This document shows positions 12,701 through 23,200 of a stretch of DNA of 64,000 bases, piece after piece. The notes under the pieces are model-generated. The model was not told the DNA's origin. It worked only from the letters and a program-made list of their open reading frames with translations, and made no database searches. Position 1 is the first letter of the stretch, and each line of letters starts with the position of its first letter. The stretch spans positions 80,063,942 through 80,127,941 of the forward strand of contig OZ035962.1 in assembly GCA_964034945.1 (NCBI GenBank). The letters run 5' to 3'. Source of the DNA: Chrysopilus asiliformis (taxonomy: Eukaryota; Arthropoda; Insecta; Diptera; Rhagionidae). A program made the position numbers and the translations under genes.

Positions 12701-15700
12701 GAAATTCCTTTTAATCCCAGTGAGAACGTATCCCAATGATAGGAGATTTCTGTTATCTTCATTGAAAATGTCAATCGATTTGTTTCTGCGCGCTCTTGAA
12801 GAATTTTATTTATGTTTGAAGCGATAATTTTGTAATCTAATGGCACAATTCGATAAAATATATTAATATGATTATCAAGTTTTTACTTATTTAAATGTCA
12901 TATGTAGCTTTCGATGGTTTTGGTTGAATTTAGTTTGAACTATTATAACTTTTTTACTTTTCTCTTCTATAGAGGGAAAGTATTGCGAGAACGCGAGCAG
13001 ACAGAAAATTTCTGATCAGTAAAAAATTCGTTTCACACAAAGTTATGAGCATATCCGCACATCTGTCGGTCTGTTTGTTGTACGTAACTTAAATAAATCG
13101 AGAATGCGTTGACCTAGCGACTTGAAATTTTTTGTCACTAAGTTGTACGAAAATCGTGATTTTATATCAACTTCTGGAAAAGTAACGGTAGCTATAACGG
13201 TAAAATTTTCGAAACTTGTGTATTTTTAGAAAAACATGAACATAACAAGATTATAACAATTTACTACGTTTTCTCGGAAACTATGCGCTATTTAGAAAAA
13301 GTATAACCAAATATTAAGGAAATAAAATTTCCTGCGTTTTTTTTTCCTTTAACGGTTTTTACGTATCTTTAAAGCGGCGTCCAAACGCGCGGTTTTTTTG
13401 CTACGACTTATTTTGCACAGTTATCTATGTTAAAAAATCGGAGTAACCTTCGCGTCCACACGGTTCCGTTTTTTTTATATTTTATCGCAGTTTTGTTTGA
13501 AACTTCGTGCATAAACACATTGTGTTTATTCATTTTCTATAATGAATAGATTAGGCGAGCAAGACTTTTTACTTTTCAGTTTAAGTGTTTGTATTCTTTG
13601 TAAAAAAAGGAAAAAAAAGAAGTGTCGGCGAAGTAAGTGGTGCAAATAAAAGAAACATATATTCGCATGTGAACTTATTTCAAGAATTCCTACAAGAAGA
13701 AAATGATTGGCAAAATTATTTGCGTATGGATATAGGAACGTACAACTGACTATTATCGCTGGTGTCGCCAAAAATAGAAAGGAAAGTCACATGCATGAGG
13801 AAAGCTATCACACTCCATGAACGGCTCATCGCTAGTTTAAGGTTCCTGGCAACGGGGCGCAGCTACGAGGACTTAAAATTTAGTACAGCTGTTTCCAAAC
13901 AATCTTTAAGTGTGATTATCCCTGAAACCTGCGAAGCAATATACGAAGTTTTACGGGATAAATATTTAAAGGTAGCAACAATAATTTGAAAAACAAAAAC
14001 TGACACAAAAACTGACTGAATTTTCGTCCACATGCTACGATTTGCCTCCGCGTGCCACAATTATTTTCAGACACAACCTGAACTCGCACAGGCCGTACTT
14101 TTGATCCGCTCGAACTAACTGTGTATCGTCCAGACGCTATGACATGCCTGCGCAGACTCGGTTTGCGCGGGTAAAACGGAGCAAAAAACCGCGCGTTTGG
14201 ACGCCGCTTAACGATTATCGAGATATTTAAAAAAATATTATTTTTCACATATTTTTTCCGAAACCTAATATTAATATTGCAGAGAAAAGTATTGTGTTGA
14301 TCACAACTGATATTTTCTTATAAAAAAATTATCTATTCGAATGGATTTCACAATATTTTTAGAATAATTTGACGTCGCTAATTCCGAATCTGCAAGTGAT
14401 TTGGATCTAGATTTTTAAAAAATCTTAAAAAACGATTTTTTTTTCGAAAAAATTCCATATAAACGAAATTTTTTTGTTATTGCGGCCGATATTTCAATCA
14501 TTTGAGGATAATTTGACAATAGTGAATTCGAATCTGGAAATAGTTTGGCTGAGTTTGTTCCAGTTTTTTAGATTTGGTAAAAGAAGAATTTATGTTCTTA
14601 AGAAAACCCAAAAAACTATTTAAAAAAATTAAATCTCGAAATCAAGAATGAATCCAGCTAAACTATTTCCAGATCCGTATTCAGCGATATCAACTTACCC
14701 TAAAATGATTAAAATATCCACGGCAACAACAAAAATAAAATAAAATTTCAATTTATATGGATTTAAAAAAAAAAAAATTGTTTGGCCTATCTCAAAAACT
14801 AGAGTCAATCTGGCCAAATCACTTGCAGATATGGAATCAGTGACGTCAAATTATCCTAAAAATATTGTAAAATCTTTGGTAACACAGAAAACGTTGATTT
14901 TTTTCGGGTACTGTAATTATTTAAACACTATTTAATCACTTTTATACAAAAATATCAGCAAAAAAAAAACGTAAAACTAAAAAAAAATATTTTTTTTTAA
15001 ATAAACTTATGACAATTGCATTTATTTCGCTTATTCGAGCAAAATTCTATAGTCCGCGGCAACGAAATTGGAAATTTTGAGAAAAGCAAAGGTGCTTTGC
15101 TTAAAAATAAAGTGTACTCTAAATTTGCGATTCGAGTTCGTCATTACAGTGAATCGATTTTTTAAACATTTAAATAAATATAATACAGAATTATTACTTG
15201 TCTTTGAGATAATTACAAATGGATTACACCAAACTAGAGACCAGCCCTAAAAAACTCAGGGACTGATAATAATTCAAAACTCGAAAAAGCCTACATACGA
15301 CAACTGAATTCTCAGGCAACGTTATATATCTAAATTACCTTTATTTTGGCAGTTATAAGCAATTGATGAATACAAAGAGCCGAACCACATTTCATAAAAT
15401 TCGAAATATGTGACCGGGAACTCATAAGATTGATCTTGTAGAATAACTTTCATATTATGTGTGGAGTCTAGAAATCAGAAATCACTGTGATTTTTTAAAT
15501 TACACGACAATAATTAAAGTATGAAATTTACTATCGTAAGAGAATCGCAGTTCCATCGGTAGATATCTATTATAATAGCTATAAGAAAGATAGCCACAAA
15601 CATCGGTACATATTTTTATCGAGTATATGTAGTAAGCTGTAATTTTTATTTATATTTTTAAAAATTTGTAAACAATGATTTGATTTTCTCCTTACCATCG

Positions 15701-18700
15701 GCTCTGTGATGCGTAATGGTGAAATTTTGTTGATTTTGGGATGAATGATCTCTGAATGCAATTTTAGCTTCAGACAGTGTTGCAAAGTTTAAATAAAAAC
15801 TGTAGTCAAAATCTGTGGTTGAATTAGGAGATTTCTTCATGTAATTAAAAAAATTAACTCTTTCAAGATCAGGAGTTCCAGGCGAGAATATTTCACAACC
15901 AATAAAATCCGCACTCGTTACAGCACGAATAAAAATTAGTAACAGCAAGAAATAGTTAAACATGTTCTTTTTTATTTATTTTTTATTAAATTTTCAAATA
16001 AAATTAAATTAATGTGTTCGGTTCAATGGCTTAATAATCACTGAACAAATTAATGATGGCTTATGCTTGAAAGTCAAAGAACGTTTATTTTAATATTAAG
16101 TATTACTAATATTTATATCAATATTGTCATATTTATAACTGCAGTATATTAATATTTCTATAAGAAACAATAGTTATCAATTTAAGTGATTCACTCAAAA
16201 CGTTATATTTGCTATAATTTGAACTTTATGCCGAAGCATTAGCATAACTTATCGTTTACATTTGTGATTTTTGCTAAAATTTCTCGCATAGAACTTACAC
16301 TTATTTATCTATCGTAGAATAACTTCATGTAGCAAAAGTTCTCAAAATTCTAATTGGTTTTGTGCAATTTTCGAGCAGAGAAAAATGTTTGGTTATTTTG
16401 CGTCGCAATGTTAATTGTTGTGCATATTATATCACAGAATAAAGAGTCAAATATTAACTGTCACTAAGATGTTTATACAAATAGACATAATGTTTTTTGT
16501 GATAATTACTTTCCTCTGCTAAAGAAGGAAGAACGAAGCAGATAGAAACCTTCTGATCAGTACGAAATCCATTTCAGGAAAAATTATGAAAATGTCCGTG
16601 CATCTGTCTGTCGGTCTGTCCGTTTTACATATCTTAAATATCTCGAGAATGGGATGAGCAAGTGACTTGAAATTTTTTGCAAGTTTTCTATAAACTTTTA
16701 TAAAAGTAACTTTATAAACATCCCATGCAGTTTTTTTTTTGATTTTTTTTTTTTCGAAAAACTAAGCGTTTTTGAGGAAAAATGCTTATAACCAAATTCA
16801 AAGAAAATAAAATTCCCTGATTTTTTTCCTTTAACGGTTTTTACGTATCTTTAGCGGTTCTTGAGATATTTGAAAAATATTGTTTTTTACATATTTTTTC
16901 CGCAACTAAATATTGCAGAGGAAAGTTTTGTGCTGATCACAACTAATATTTTTATGTATGGGAGGCTTGAGATCCAGTTTTCTATGAGATTTTATTTATA
17001 TTTATAAGGCAATTCATATTCTAAAACAGGGGTGTCCAACTTTTAGCTTTCCTGGGTCACATTGGGAGAAGACGAGTTATATTGGGCCACAAATAAAACA
17101 TACTAATCCTATAGATAGCTAATTAGTAAAAAACGTAAAATATATACACACTTAGTTAACAATTTTAAGTAATTTAAACTTCATTAATTCATAAAGTTTG
17201 TAAATACAGCAGTTTTTGTTGGGCCACAATCAAACATGTCCTGGGCCGCGGGTTGGACAAGCCTGTTCTAAAACATAAGAAAAATTAAAATATCCAGTGG
17301 GCAATCATCAAATCTATATATGGAGGGCGCCGAATAGAAGTGGATTAAGTCCACTTTTGGAGTTTTTCCATATTATGATGGTAGAGGGTTTATTAATACT
17401 AGTTAATTCAGTACAAAAAAGTTTCAAGTCCTACTTCCTGCGTAACTAGAACTGTGAGCCATATTTCAATTGATGGCTGAAAAAAAAGTTGTTTCAGTGC
17501 TGAAATGCATCAAGTCTTCTTACATTATTTCAAACTACTTGATTTTTAAACTTATTACAACACTTCAATATAATTTGTAACTCAACATTGGTAAAATATA
17601 ACTTTTAACCTACCAATTTGTGTTAATATTTATTTGCGAATTAATAGGGATATAAAAACTTTAATCACAAATAAAATCGTTTAACTTGACTGATTGACTG
17701 ACTCATCAACGCCCAGCCCAAACCCCTGAAGCAAGAAACTTGAAATTTTCACAGTATGTCCCAACCATCACGTAGGGGGTGAACGTGGGATAAAAGGGGT
17801 TTGGGTGTTTTAAAACCGTGATTTTCGCCACGAATCCTGCCCATTAGGGGGCTGAAAAGTATCACTCGGGGGTTTTCGGGGTTGCTGATCATTCAAAACG
17901 AAAGGTTCTGTAAGGATAACCCAAATATCCTTCTCCCCGGGAAAAAACGGCACTAGTGGGTTTTCGGGGTCGCTGATCGCGAAACCGTTGTTACAATTTT
18001 AAAAATCCTAACGAAAGGTTCTGAAAGGATAACGCAAATATCCTTTGTCCCATTTTCTCCGAGAAATAATCGCATTGGGGTGTTTTTGGGGTCACTGATC
18101 ACGAATACGGTGTTAGACTGATTCGAAACAGAAAGTCCTGCAAGGATAATATTTTTCTCAGAAGTTTTTAAGTTCTTTACGGTTTTTTCGATATTTTAAA
18201 ACTTATACAAAATATCAGTTGTGGTCAACACAAAACTTTCTTCTACAAAATCTACGACCCTGCGCAATTTACGCTAGAGCCCTGTCGCGTTGTCAACCTA
18301 AGACGACCTCCCAATAAATTGTTGGTTCATCCAAAAATATCAAAAACGTACAAAATTTGAGATTACTTGAGAACGGTAAAAGATATCAATTTACGGTAAA
18401 TGACAAAAATGTAGAAAATGTTAACACTTTAATTATTCTTTTAGCTGATTTGTCGAAAAACCGTTAGTTTGCAAATTATTCGCAAAAATATGATTTTTTA
18501 CATATTAATGAAAATATCTCAATAACGGTAAAAGATAACGGATAACGGTAAAAGGCAAAATTGTGCAGAATGCCATTCTCATTAATTCATTTCATACATT
18601 CAGTCAGTAAAAACCCGTTAATTTTCGAGATAATCGCAAAAAACTGTTTTTGTTTTTGGAAATAACGGTTTATCTCGATAACAGGTTGAGATATCGAGTT

Positions 18701-19488
18701 ATAGCTAAAGACAAAAGTGTGGGAAATTTTATTTTCTCCAAGTTTTGCCATACTTAAGGCCACAAAAAAACGCGTAGTTTGGGAGTAAATCGAGAAAAAC
18801 GAAATTGCGATTTTTGAAAAACCGCCATTTTGGATACTTCCGGTTAACGGATTTCCACCAAAAGTTGATAGGATCGTCCCATTTTAGGACCCAAAATGTC
18901 TATAAAATTTCATGGCCCTAGCTCTATTAGTTTTTGAGAAATCTTGTACACAGACTGACAGACAGACTGACAGACAGACTGACAGACAGACTGACAGACA
19001 GACTGACAGACAGACTGACAGACAGACTGACAGACAGACTGACAGACAGACTGACAGACAGACAGACTGACAGACAGACTGACAGACAGACTGACAGACA
19101 GACTGACAGACAGACTGACAGACAGACTGACAGACAGACTGACAAACAGACTGACAGACAGACTGACAGACAGACTGACAGACAGACTGACAGACAGACT
19201 GACAGACAGACTGACAGACAGACTGACAGACAGACTGACAGACAGACTGACAGACAGACAGACAGACTGACAGACAGACTGACTGACAGACTGACTGACA
19301 GACTGACAGACTGACAGACTGACAGACTGACAGACTGACAGACTGACAGACTGACAGACTGACAGACTGACAGACTGACAGACTGACAGACAGACAGACT
19401 GCCAGACTGACAGACTGACAGACAGACAGACTGACAGACTGACAGACTGACAGACTGACAGACTGACAGACTGACAGACTCACAGACT

Positions 19489-19523
<35 letters not shown>

Positions 19524-22500
19524 TGACAGACAGAAAGACATTTTTTAAATATGACTCCAATCGACTCAGGAGTGATCGGGAAATGTTTTTTAGGCAAAAT
19601 TAAGAGGTCGAAATTTTTCATGAATACAATACTTTATTATACTCCGTAGAAGAAAGTAAAAACGTCGGTTGTCCATTTGTACTCCTAATGTATAAACATA
19701 CAAAATTATATTGGAAATAGCACAATTGAACTTTGTGAAATAGAAATATTACAATGGATTTTTTCTTTGAGTGTCATAATTTTCTGCAACATTTCTTTAT
19801 TTTGGGTTTCGATTAGACATAAATTTCGCCTATTTTTACGAAAAAAAATCTATCCGTAGTGTAATTTTAATCGAAACAAAATCTTACCGTGTAAGATTTT
19901 TCTGGCCAAATATTTTGACGAAGAAATTTCACTGACAAATAAATCATTTCCTATGATCCGCCATTCACAAAATACAAGTTTTTAAAAAACTTCAATTTCA
20001 AAAAAAAAACGCCAAGTTTTTGTTTTTATTGCATTGATATTTCATCGTTCACTTGCACCTTTTGGCTTCGGCCAAACCTTCAGCTTAATTCTGACCAAGT
20101 TTAATTTTGGTCAAAGCCGAAGTTTGGTAGAATTACTTCTGAAAGGGTTTTAGGACATGGTGGACGAAATATTGTGGGTTAATCTATATATATAAAAAAA
20201 AATTAAAAAATTTTTTTTAAAAAAAAGCTTTTATTAAAAAAGAATGCACTAAAAAGAAAAAAATAATTTTCTGGACGCTGTGTATCACAAATATAAAAGC
20301 TTTTTAAAAGCGAGATAAATTTTTATTTTATTGTTTTATGCTTTATCTCGCTTTTTAAAAGCTTTTATATTTGTGATACACAGCGTCCAGAAAATACACA
20401 GCGCTGATACACAGCGTTTCTTTTTAGTGCATTCTTTTTAATAAAAGCTTTTTTTTTAAATTTTTTTTTAATTTTTTTTATTTTGTTCTTTTTAGTCTTC
20501 GAATATATATCCTTACATTTGAGATGTCCTTACAGGCTTTTTAACTTGAGAATCGTATTCAGCGACCCCAAAACCCCCCAGAATAGATTTTTTTCCGGAA
20601 AATTTGGAGAAAGGGATAATCACGTTATCCTTACAGGACCTTCCGTTATCCTTACAAGGACGAAGTAGTGAAAATATTGTATTGTCATCGGACTTATATA
20701 AGTGTGCAAAATTTCAAGTCAATCGGACAAGTGGAAGTGGGTCAAAATTGGGTTGCAAGATTTGATCTGACAGACAGACAGACAAACAGACACGAAGGCA
20801 AGCTAAATAAAAGCTTTTAAAAATGGATGTTTGTTGGTCTGTCTGTTTGTCTGAGATTACAAATCACAAAAACGACTGGACCGATTTTTACGCGGTTTAT
20901 TTGCAAAATGATCTGCGTTGCCAGGAGCAGGTTTTTAGCTCTGTTAGATTTTCAAAATTCGAAACGGAAGATCCTGGAAGGATAACGCAAAAATCCTTTT
21001 TTCCATTTTTCCTCCTAAAAAGAGTCACTAGGGGGATCGTAGTTCACGAATCTAATCCCAGAATGCCAAAATTCGAAACGAAAGGTTCTGTAAAAACACG
21101 GGCTTTTTCATAAGTTTTAAGTTATTAAAAGTTTTAAGTTATTTCTGGTTTTTTTGGCCCAAAAAAACTTTATGCAGAAAAACTTTGACCCGGCAACGAC
21201 CGGTATGCAAGCTAGTATTTTACATACATATTTTAGATCGTAAACCAGAATTTTAAGTTGAATAAATGAAAAAAAAAAACGAAATTCAATTTACAAAACA
21301 GCACCCAACTTGGTAACTGTGATTCGAGCGCCCCAAACCATTGCCATGTTACTGGCTAAAGTTACGAAACTTTTGAAATAAAACTGCTCAATTTTTATGT
21401 TGGAATTGCTTAAATTATTCTTTAAATTTTTCTATGAATTTGCAGAGAGGACATGTACGCTCAAGACTCCATCGATTTGCTACAAAATTCTGGCATTCAA
21501 TTTAAAAAGCATGAAGAAGACGGCATTGATCCACTAGATTTCGCCGAATTATTAATGACATCTGGCATAGTTTTAATGGATAACATCAAATGGTTATGCT
21601 TTCATTCTGGATATGATTTTGGCTATCTGTTAAAATTGCTAACCGATCAAAATTTACCGCCCGAAGAGAGTGATTTCTTTGAGCTGCTGCGATTATACTT
21701 TCCAACCATATACGATATTAAATATCTTATGAAATCGTGTAAAAATCTAAAAGGTGGCCTACAAGAAGTCGCCGAACAGCTCGATTTGCGGCGTGTCGGA
21801 CCACAACATCAGGCCGGATCGGATTCGCTGCTCACCGGAATGGCATTCTTTAAAATGCGTGAGGTACTAACACTTTCTCAATCAATATCCTTGCATTCGT
21901 TCATTACGAAAATCATCAGCTATTTTGAATTATAAACATTTTAATTGTTAACTTGCATTTGTTTTCGTATTTTGCACGATGCTTTTACACATTGAATTTC
22001 TTTTTATCTTCGTAGCAATTTGAAAAATTTGAATTCAAGCCAACCGCTCTGAATTTTACCTTTTGAAGATATTTATTTAATCAAGAAAATGTTCCTTGAA
22101 TTATTGAATTTTTTTTATTATTTGTATGAAGCATGTTATTATGAATTTTATCAATCGAATTTCTTTTGTAAATTTTAGTTACAAATTGAAGAAAATTATG
22201 TATAAATATTACTGGTTAATATTTCATGTTAAATGAATTGATATTTATTTGAATTTGTTATAAACTGACAATCATAATCCATCGACGATCGAGAATTGTC
22301 ATAGAAAAACTCGATTAATTATAAATAGCGAAAAAAAATTTCAGGCAATCACAATAAATAAATTGATAGCTGTTAACTAATTGCATTTTTTTTATTTGTT
22401 TTCTTCTCTTCTAATACAGATGTATTTTGAGGATAACATTGACAACGCTAAATATTGCGGTCATCTGTATGGATTAGGAACATCATTTATAGTAAATGGA

Positions 22501-22548
22501 GCCAATTTTCATGATAACAACGGGGAAAACAATAATGCGACGTCATGA
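6741..22548 (+). CDS. Pop2: CCR4-NOT deadenylase subunit Pop2/CNOT7/CAF1
   Basis: Three coding exons, join(6741..7087, 21446..21863, 22420..22548), give 297 residues and splice in frame. The start is set by MPSAISGG right after an acceptor (tttcag, 6732-6737); upstream in-frame codons are intronic. This is the DEDD-family 3'-5' exoribonuclease of the CCR4-NOT complex, which shortens mRNA poly(A) tails in the cytoplasm. The catalytic set is intact: D52 and E54 (MDTEFPG), D173 (HSGYDFGY), H237 and D242 ([11 protein letters not shown]). Length matches family members and the fold is complete; the tail is a short Asn-rich stretch. A polyadenylation signal AATAAA lies near 22858. The first intron is 14.4 kb, full of transposons and containing a complete gene on the opposite strand (gene B). 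Confidence 0.96.
7741..8310 (+). mobile_element. mini-me-like element, copy 1
   Basis: Begins atacccgtatggtga and has the complementary tcaccatacgggt near its end, followed by a conserved tail (attgccagattggcaatt). A (GTCY)n microsatellite near 7870-7925 precedes a conserved body with a GC-rich ggggggtaccccccat motif. The arrangement (core ends plus GTCY microsatellite) is that of dipteran mini-me elements. Non-coding; its open frames translate the repeat. Confidence 0.7.
8661..9117 (+). mobile_element. mini-me-like element, copy 2 (nested in hAT)
   Basis: Same start (atacccgtatggt), (GTCY)n block (about 8785-8832) and tail (attgccagattggcaatt) as copy 1, but with an internal deletion of the ggtacccccc segment. 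It lies wholly inside the hAT element. Confidence 0.68.
9244..9517 (-). pseudogene. hAT transposase C-terminal dimerisation domain fragment
   Basis: The minus-strand frame at 9244-9465 reads [20 protein letters not shown] followed by [17 protein letters not shown], the conserved C-terminal block of hAT transposases (dimerisation region). An adjoining piece continues in another frame up to 9517, showing a frameshift. The DDE catalytic region is absent. It lies inside the hAT element at 8381-9634 and is presumably what is left of its own transposase. Confidence 0.75.
9835..10290. other. Intron sequence with short inverted repeats
   Basis: Part of the Pop2 intron. It contains a short palindrome near 10135-10182 (gctgtttagattagcc and complement). 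A segment near 10045-10075 is imperfectly complementary to one near 10775-10815, so the MITE at 10292-10732 may sit inside an older inverted-repeat element. No coding sequence is recognised. Confidence 0.35.
10292..10732. mobile_element. MITE with TA duplication
   Basis: Ends start acccccgttgcacactt and acccctgtcgcacactt on opposite strands, and are flanked by TA (10290-10291, 10733-10734). The interior repeats short inverted motifs built on 'agctcaactacg/cgtagttgagct'. About 440 bp, non-coding. TA duplication fits a Tc1/mariner-type MITE. Confidence 0.6.
10985..11230 (+). repeat. Interspersed repeat related to the 122-bp-unit family
   Basis: Starts atatataaaaatggatgttt with a (GTCT)n stretch, followed by the body segment ttgcaaaatgatctgcgttg and a ggtcctgtaaggataacg motif, all shared with copies near 20820, 57700 and 58200. 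Contains at most one partial 122-bp unit. Non-coding. Confidence 0.6.
11459..11681. mobile_element. Small MITE near the 3' end of gene B
   Basis: The sequence tctgtggtcacaaggaaaaa opens the element and its complement closes it at 11681, enclosing about 220 bp of non-coding DNA. It lies directly downstream of the M3 exon of gene B and supplies the apparent C-terminal residues of the open frame there. Target duplication not clear. Confidence 0.5.
11683..15963 (-). CDS. Divergent Cys-loop ligand-gated ion-channel-like protein (gene B), 3' end uncertain
   Basis: Paralogue of gene A, lying inside the Pop2 intron on the opposite strand. Supported exons: complement(15696..15963 signal peptide [17 protein letters not shown]; 15339..15467; 12694..12836; 12533..12636; 12107..12474; 11913..12053; about 11683..11824). 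The 143-, 104- and 141-bp exons equal their gene A partners. Hallmarks: [13 protein letters not shown], Cys-loop [15 protein letters not shown] with 13 internal residues, M1 ([17 protein letters not shown]), M2, and M3 ([20 protein letters not shown]). A short exon matching gene A exon 2 (near 15531-15565) is out of phase with the next exon; skipping it restores the frame. The C-terminus is unclear: a last exon at 11350-11418 ([17 protein letters not shown]) is possible and again gives no M4. A 2.5-kb intron carries a Harbinger insertion. Confidence 0.7.
13373..14208 (+). mobile_element. PIF/Harbinger-type transposon with TAA duplication
   Basis: Termini agcggcgtccaaacgcgcgg and complement enclose 836 bp; TAA flanks both sides (13370-13372 and 14209-14211), matching the TWA target of PIF/Harbinger. 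The related repeat at 16505-16965 shows the same sequence without the insert. Carries an N-terminal transposase fragment on the plus strand (13762-13989); the remaining catalytic region is missing, so this is a non-autonomous derivative. Confidence 0.8.
13762..13989 (+). pseudogene. Harbinger transposase N-terminal fragment
   Basis: The frame reads [20 protein letters not shown] then [20 protein letters not shown], closely resembling the conserved start of PIF/Harbinger nucleases (the 'I-x-x-x-E-R-L-x-x-x-L-R-F-L-A-T-G' block). It stops after about 75 residues; the DDE residues lie further downstream in full-length relatives and are not present here. Confidence 0.75.
15970..16500. other. Pop2 intron, AT-rich, nothing recognised
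   Basis: AT-rich sequence upstream of gene B (minus strand) and within the Pop2 intron. It presumably includes the gene B promoter, but no motif can be supported. No ORF with recognisable similarity. Confidence 0.4.
16505..16965 (+). repeat. Interspersed repeat, uninterrupted copy of the 12957 family
   Basis: Shows the same order of blocks as 12957-14340 ('tctgatcagta', (GTCY)n near 16605, 'cctttaacggtttttacgta', 'gatcacaacta') without the Harbinger insertion. This makes it a natural empty site. Confidence 0.65.
17027..17265. mobile_element. hAT-type MITE with perfect 8-bp duplication
   Basis: Ends caggggtgtccaac and, on the other strand, caggcttgtccaac. The 239-bp element is flanked by ttctaaaa at 17019-17026 and again at 17266-17273. 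The interior contains 'gggccacaa' repeats in direct orientation near each end. Non-coding. Confidence 0.8.
17690..18200 (+). repeat. Repeat with about three degenerate units of the 122-bp family
   Basis: Begins with a (GACT)n-like stretch, then 'gcaagaaacttgaaatttt'. It continues as three diverged units each containing an 'aggttctg(t/a)aaggataac' motif and a 'ttttcggggtcgctgatc' block, near 17900, 18012 and 18131. These match the better-preserved arrays at 28144 and 56961. Confidence 0.6.
18200..19658 (-). repeat. Interspersed repeat family containing a large GACA/GACT microsatellite
   Basis: Shares 'ggatttccaccaaaagttga', 'aaatttcatgg', 'ggcaaaattaagaggtcg' and 'tgaatacaatactttattat' with the repeats near 26800-27590, 46120-46700 and 47575-47930. 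Non-coding; the microsatellite at 18951-19534 is described separately. Confidence 0.6.
18951..19534. repeat. Long GACA/GACT microsatellite with changing period
   Basis: About 580 bp of pure GACA/GACT tetranucleotides. The first half is mostly a 12-bp period (cagactgacaga); after about 19280 it switches to an 8-bp period (gactgaca), then to plain CAGA at the right end. Because no tetranucleotide combination makes a stop, frames stay open on both strands; these are not genes. Confidence 0.9.
19659..19688 (-). mobile_element. Solo mariner-like terminus
   Basis: The segment ggttgtccatttgtactcct is complementary to the terminal ggagtacaaatggacaacc of the mariner remnant at 42565-43320. Only one end is seen; no body or partner end nearby. 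Probably a relic. Confidence 0.4.
20221..20460. repeat. Long palindrome (hairpin arms about 110 bp)
   Basis: The left arm aagcttttattaaaaaagaatgcac...tttatatttgtg is complemented by the right arm up to 20454, around a 30-bp centre. The right arm has a 20-bp local duplication (acagcgctgatacacagcg). A second copy is at 29079-29300 in the opposite orientation. Confidence 0.75.
20461..21215 (+). repeat. Single-unit relatives of the 122-bp-unit repeats
   Basis: 20480-20815 carries the same sequence that flanks the big array at 27952-29078, but in opposite orientation and with only one 122-bp unit. 20820-21215 is a copy of the atggatgttt..(GTCT)n type repeat and ends in 'gacccggcaacgaccggtat'. Non-coding, inside the Pop2 intron. 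The sequence from 19690 to 20220 shows nothing recognisable. Confidence 0.6.
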
Positions 22549-23200
22549 TTGATTTAGACAGAGATAAAATGAAAAAGAGTGGTTTAAAGTGTAACAAAAA
22601 AAACACACACAGAGAAATAATTGAGGAAAAAGGAGAAAACGTTTAAAACCAATTAAAAAAAGAAAAAAAAAACATGATCCACTTAGAGATACCTTTTTTT
22701 AATCAATATACAAGAAAAAATCAATTTAAAGTCAGTAAACATTCGAAAAAAAAAACAGATAAAGTTCAATTGATTTAACCAAATTACAAAAATTAATATT
22801 AGATAAAATAGTAAAGGCCAAAAACAATTAAAGAAAAATCTAAACACAAAAACCTTTAATAAACATAATAAAATTTTTATTTCTTATATGTAACAAAACA
22901 GAAAAATGAGGATAAAATTTATGAAATGTTTATTTAATTAATAATTTTAATTAATTAAATATAAAAATATTACTTTTTAATCAAAAAATTGAGAGTAGAA
23001 TTAGACTTTATTCGCCCGTTTTCCTGTAAATGATATTCCTATATCCTATACCCAAATGACAACTTATTTTCAACAGAAACACCAAAAGGGGTTGAAGTGT
23101 AAAAGCTGAGAAAAACTACAATCGCCAAATGTCTAAAGTGGTCACTATTGCGGCTTTAGCCATTTTTTAAAAATGTGATTTTTTAAACAAAATTTGTTAA
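22549..23200. other. Pop2 3' untranslated region and AT-rich intergenic
   Basis: Very AT-rich sequence after the Pop2 stop, with AATAAA near 22858 as the likely polyadenylation signal. The remainder to 23200 shows no recognisable gene. Confidence 0.55.

Larger units (their letters stand above)
12957..14340 (+). repeat. Interspersed repeat family (ctcttct..gatcacaactgatatt), split by Harbinger
   Basis: Left part 12957-13372 and right part 14209-14340 form one repeat whose uninterrupted relative is at 16505-16965: shared blocks include 'gcagacagaaa..ttctgatcagta', 'cctttaacggtttttacgta' and 'gatcacaactgatatt'. The Harbinger element 13373-14208 sits in the middle. Short (GTCY) traces occur near 13068. 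Non-coding. Confidence 0.65.

Noticed and set aside
18884..19621. Long open frames (204-245 codons) of Cys-Leu-Ser-Val or Asp-Arg-Gln-Thr repeats on both strands
   Set aside because: They translate the GACA/GACT microsatellite, which has no stops in any frame. No start context, splice structure or domain.
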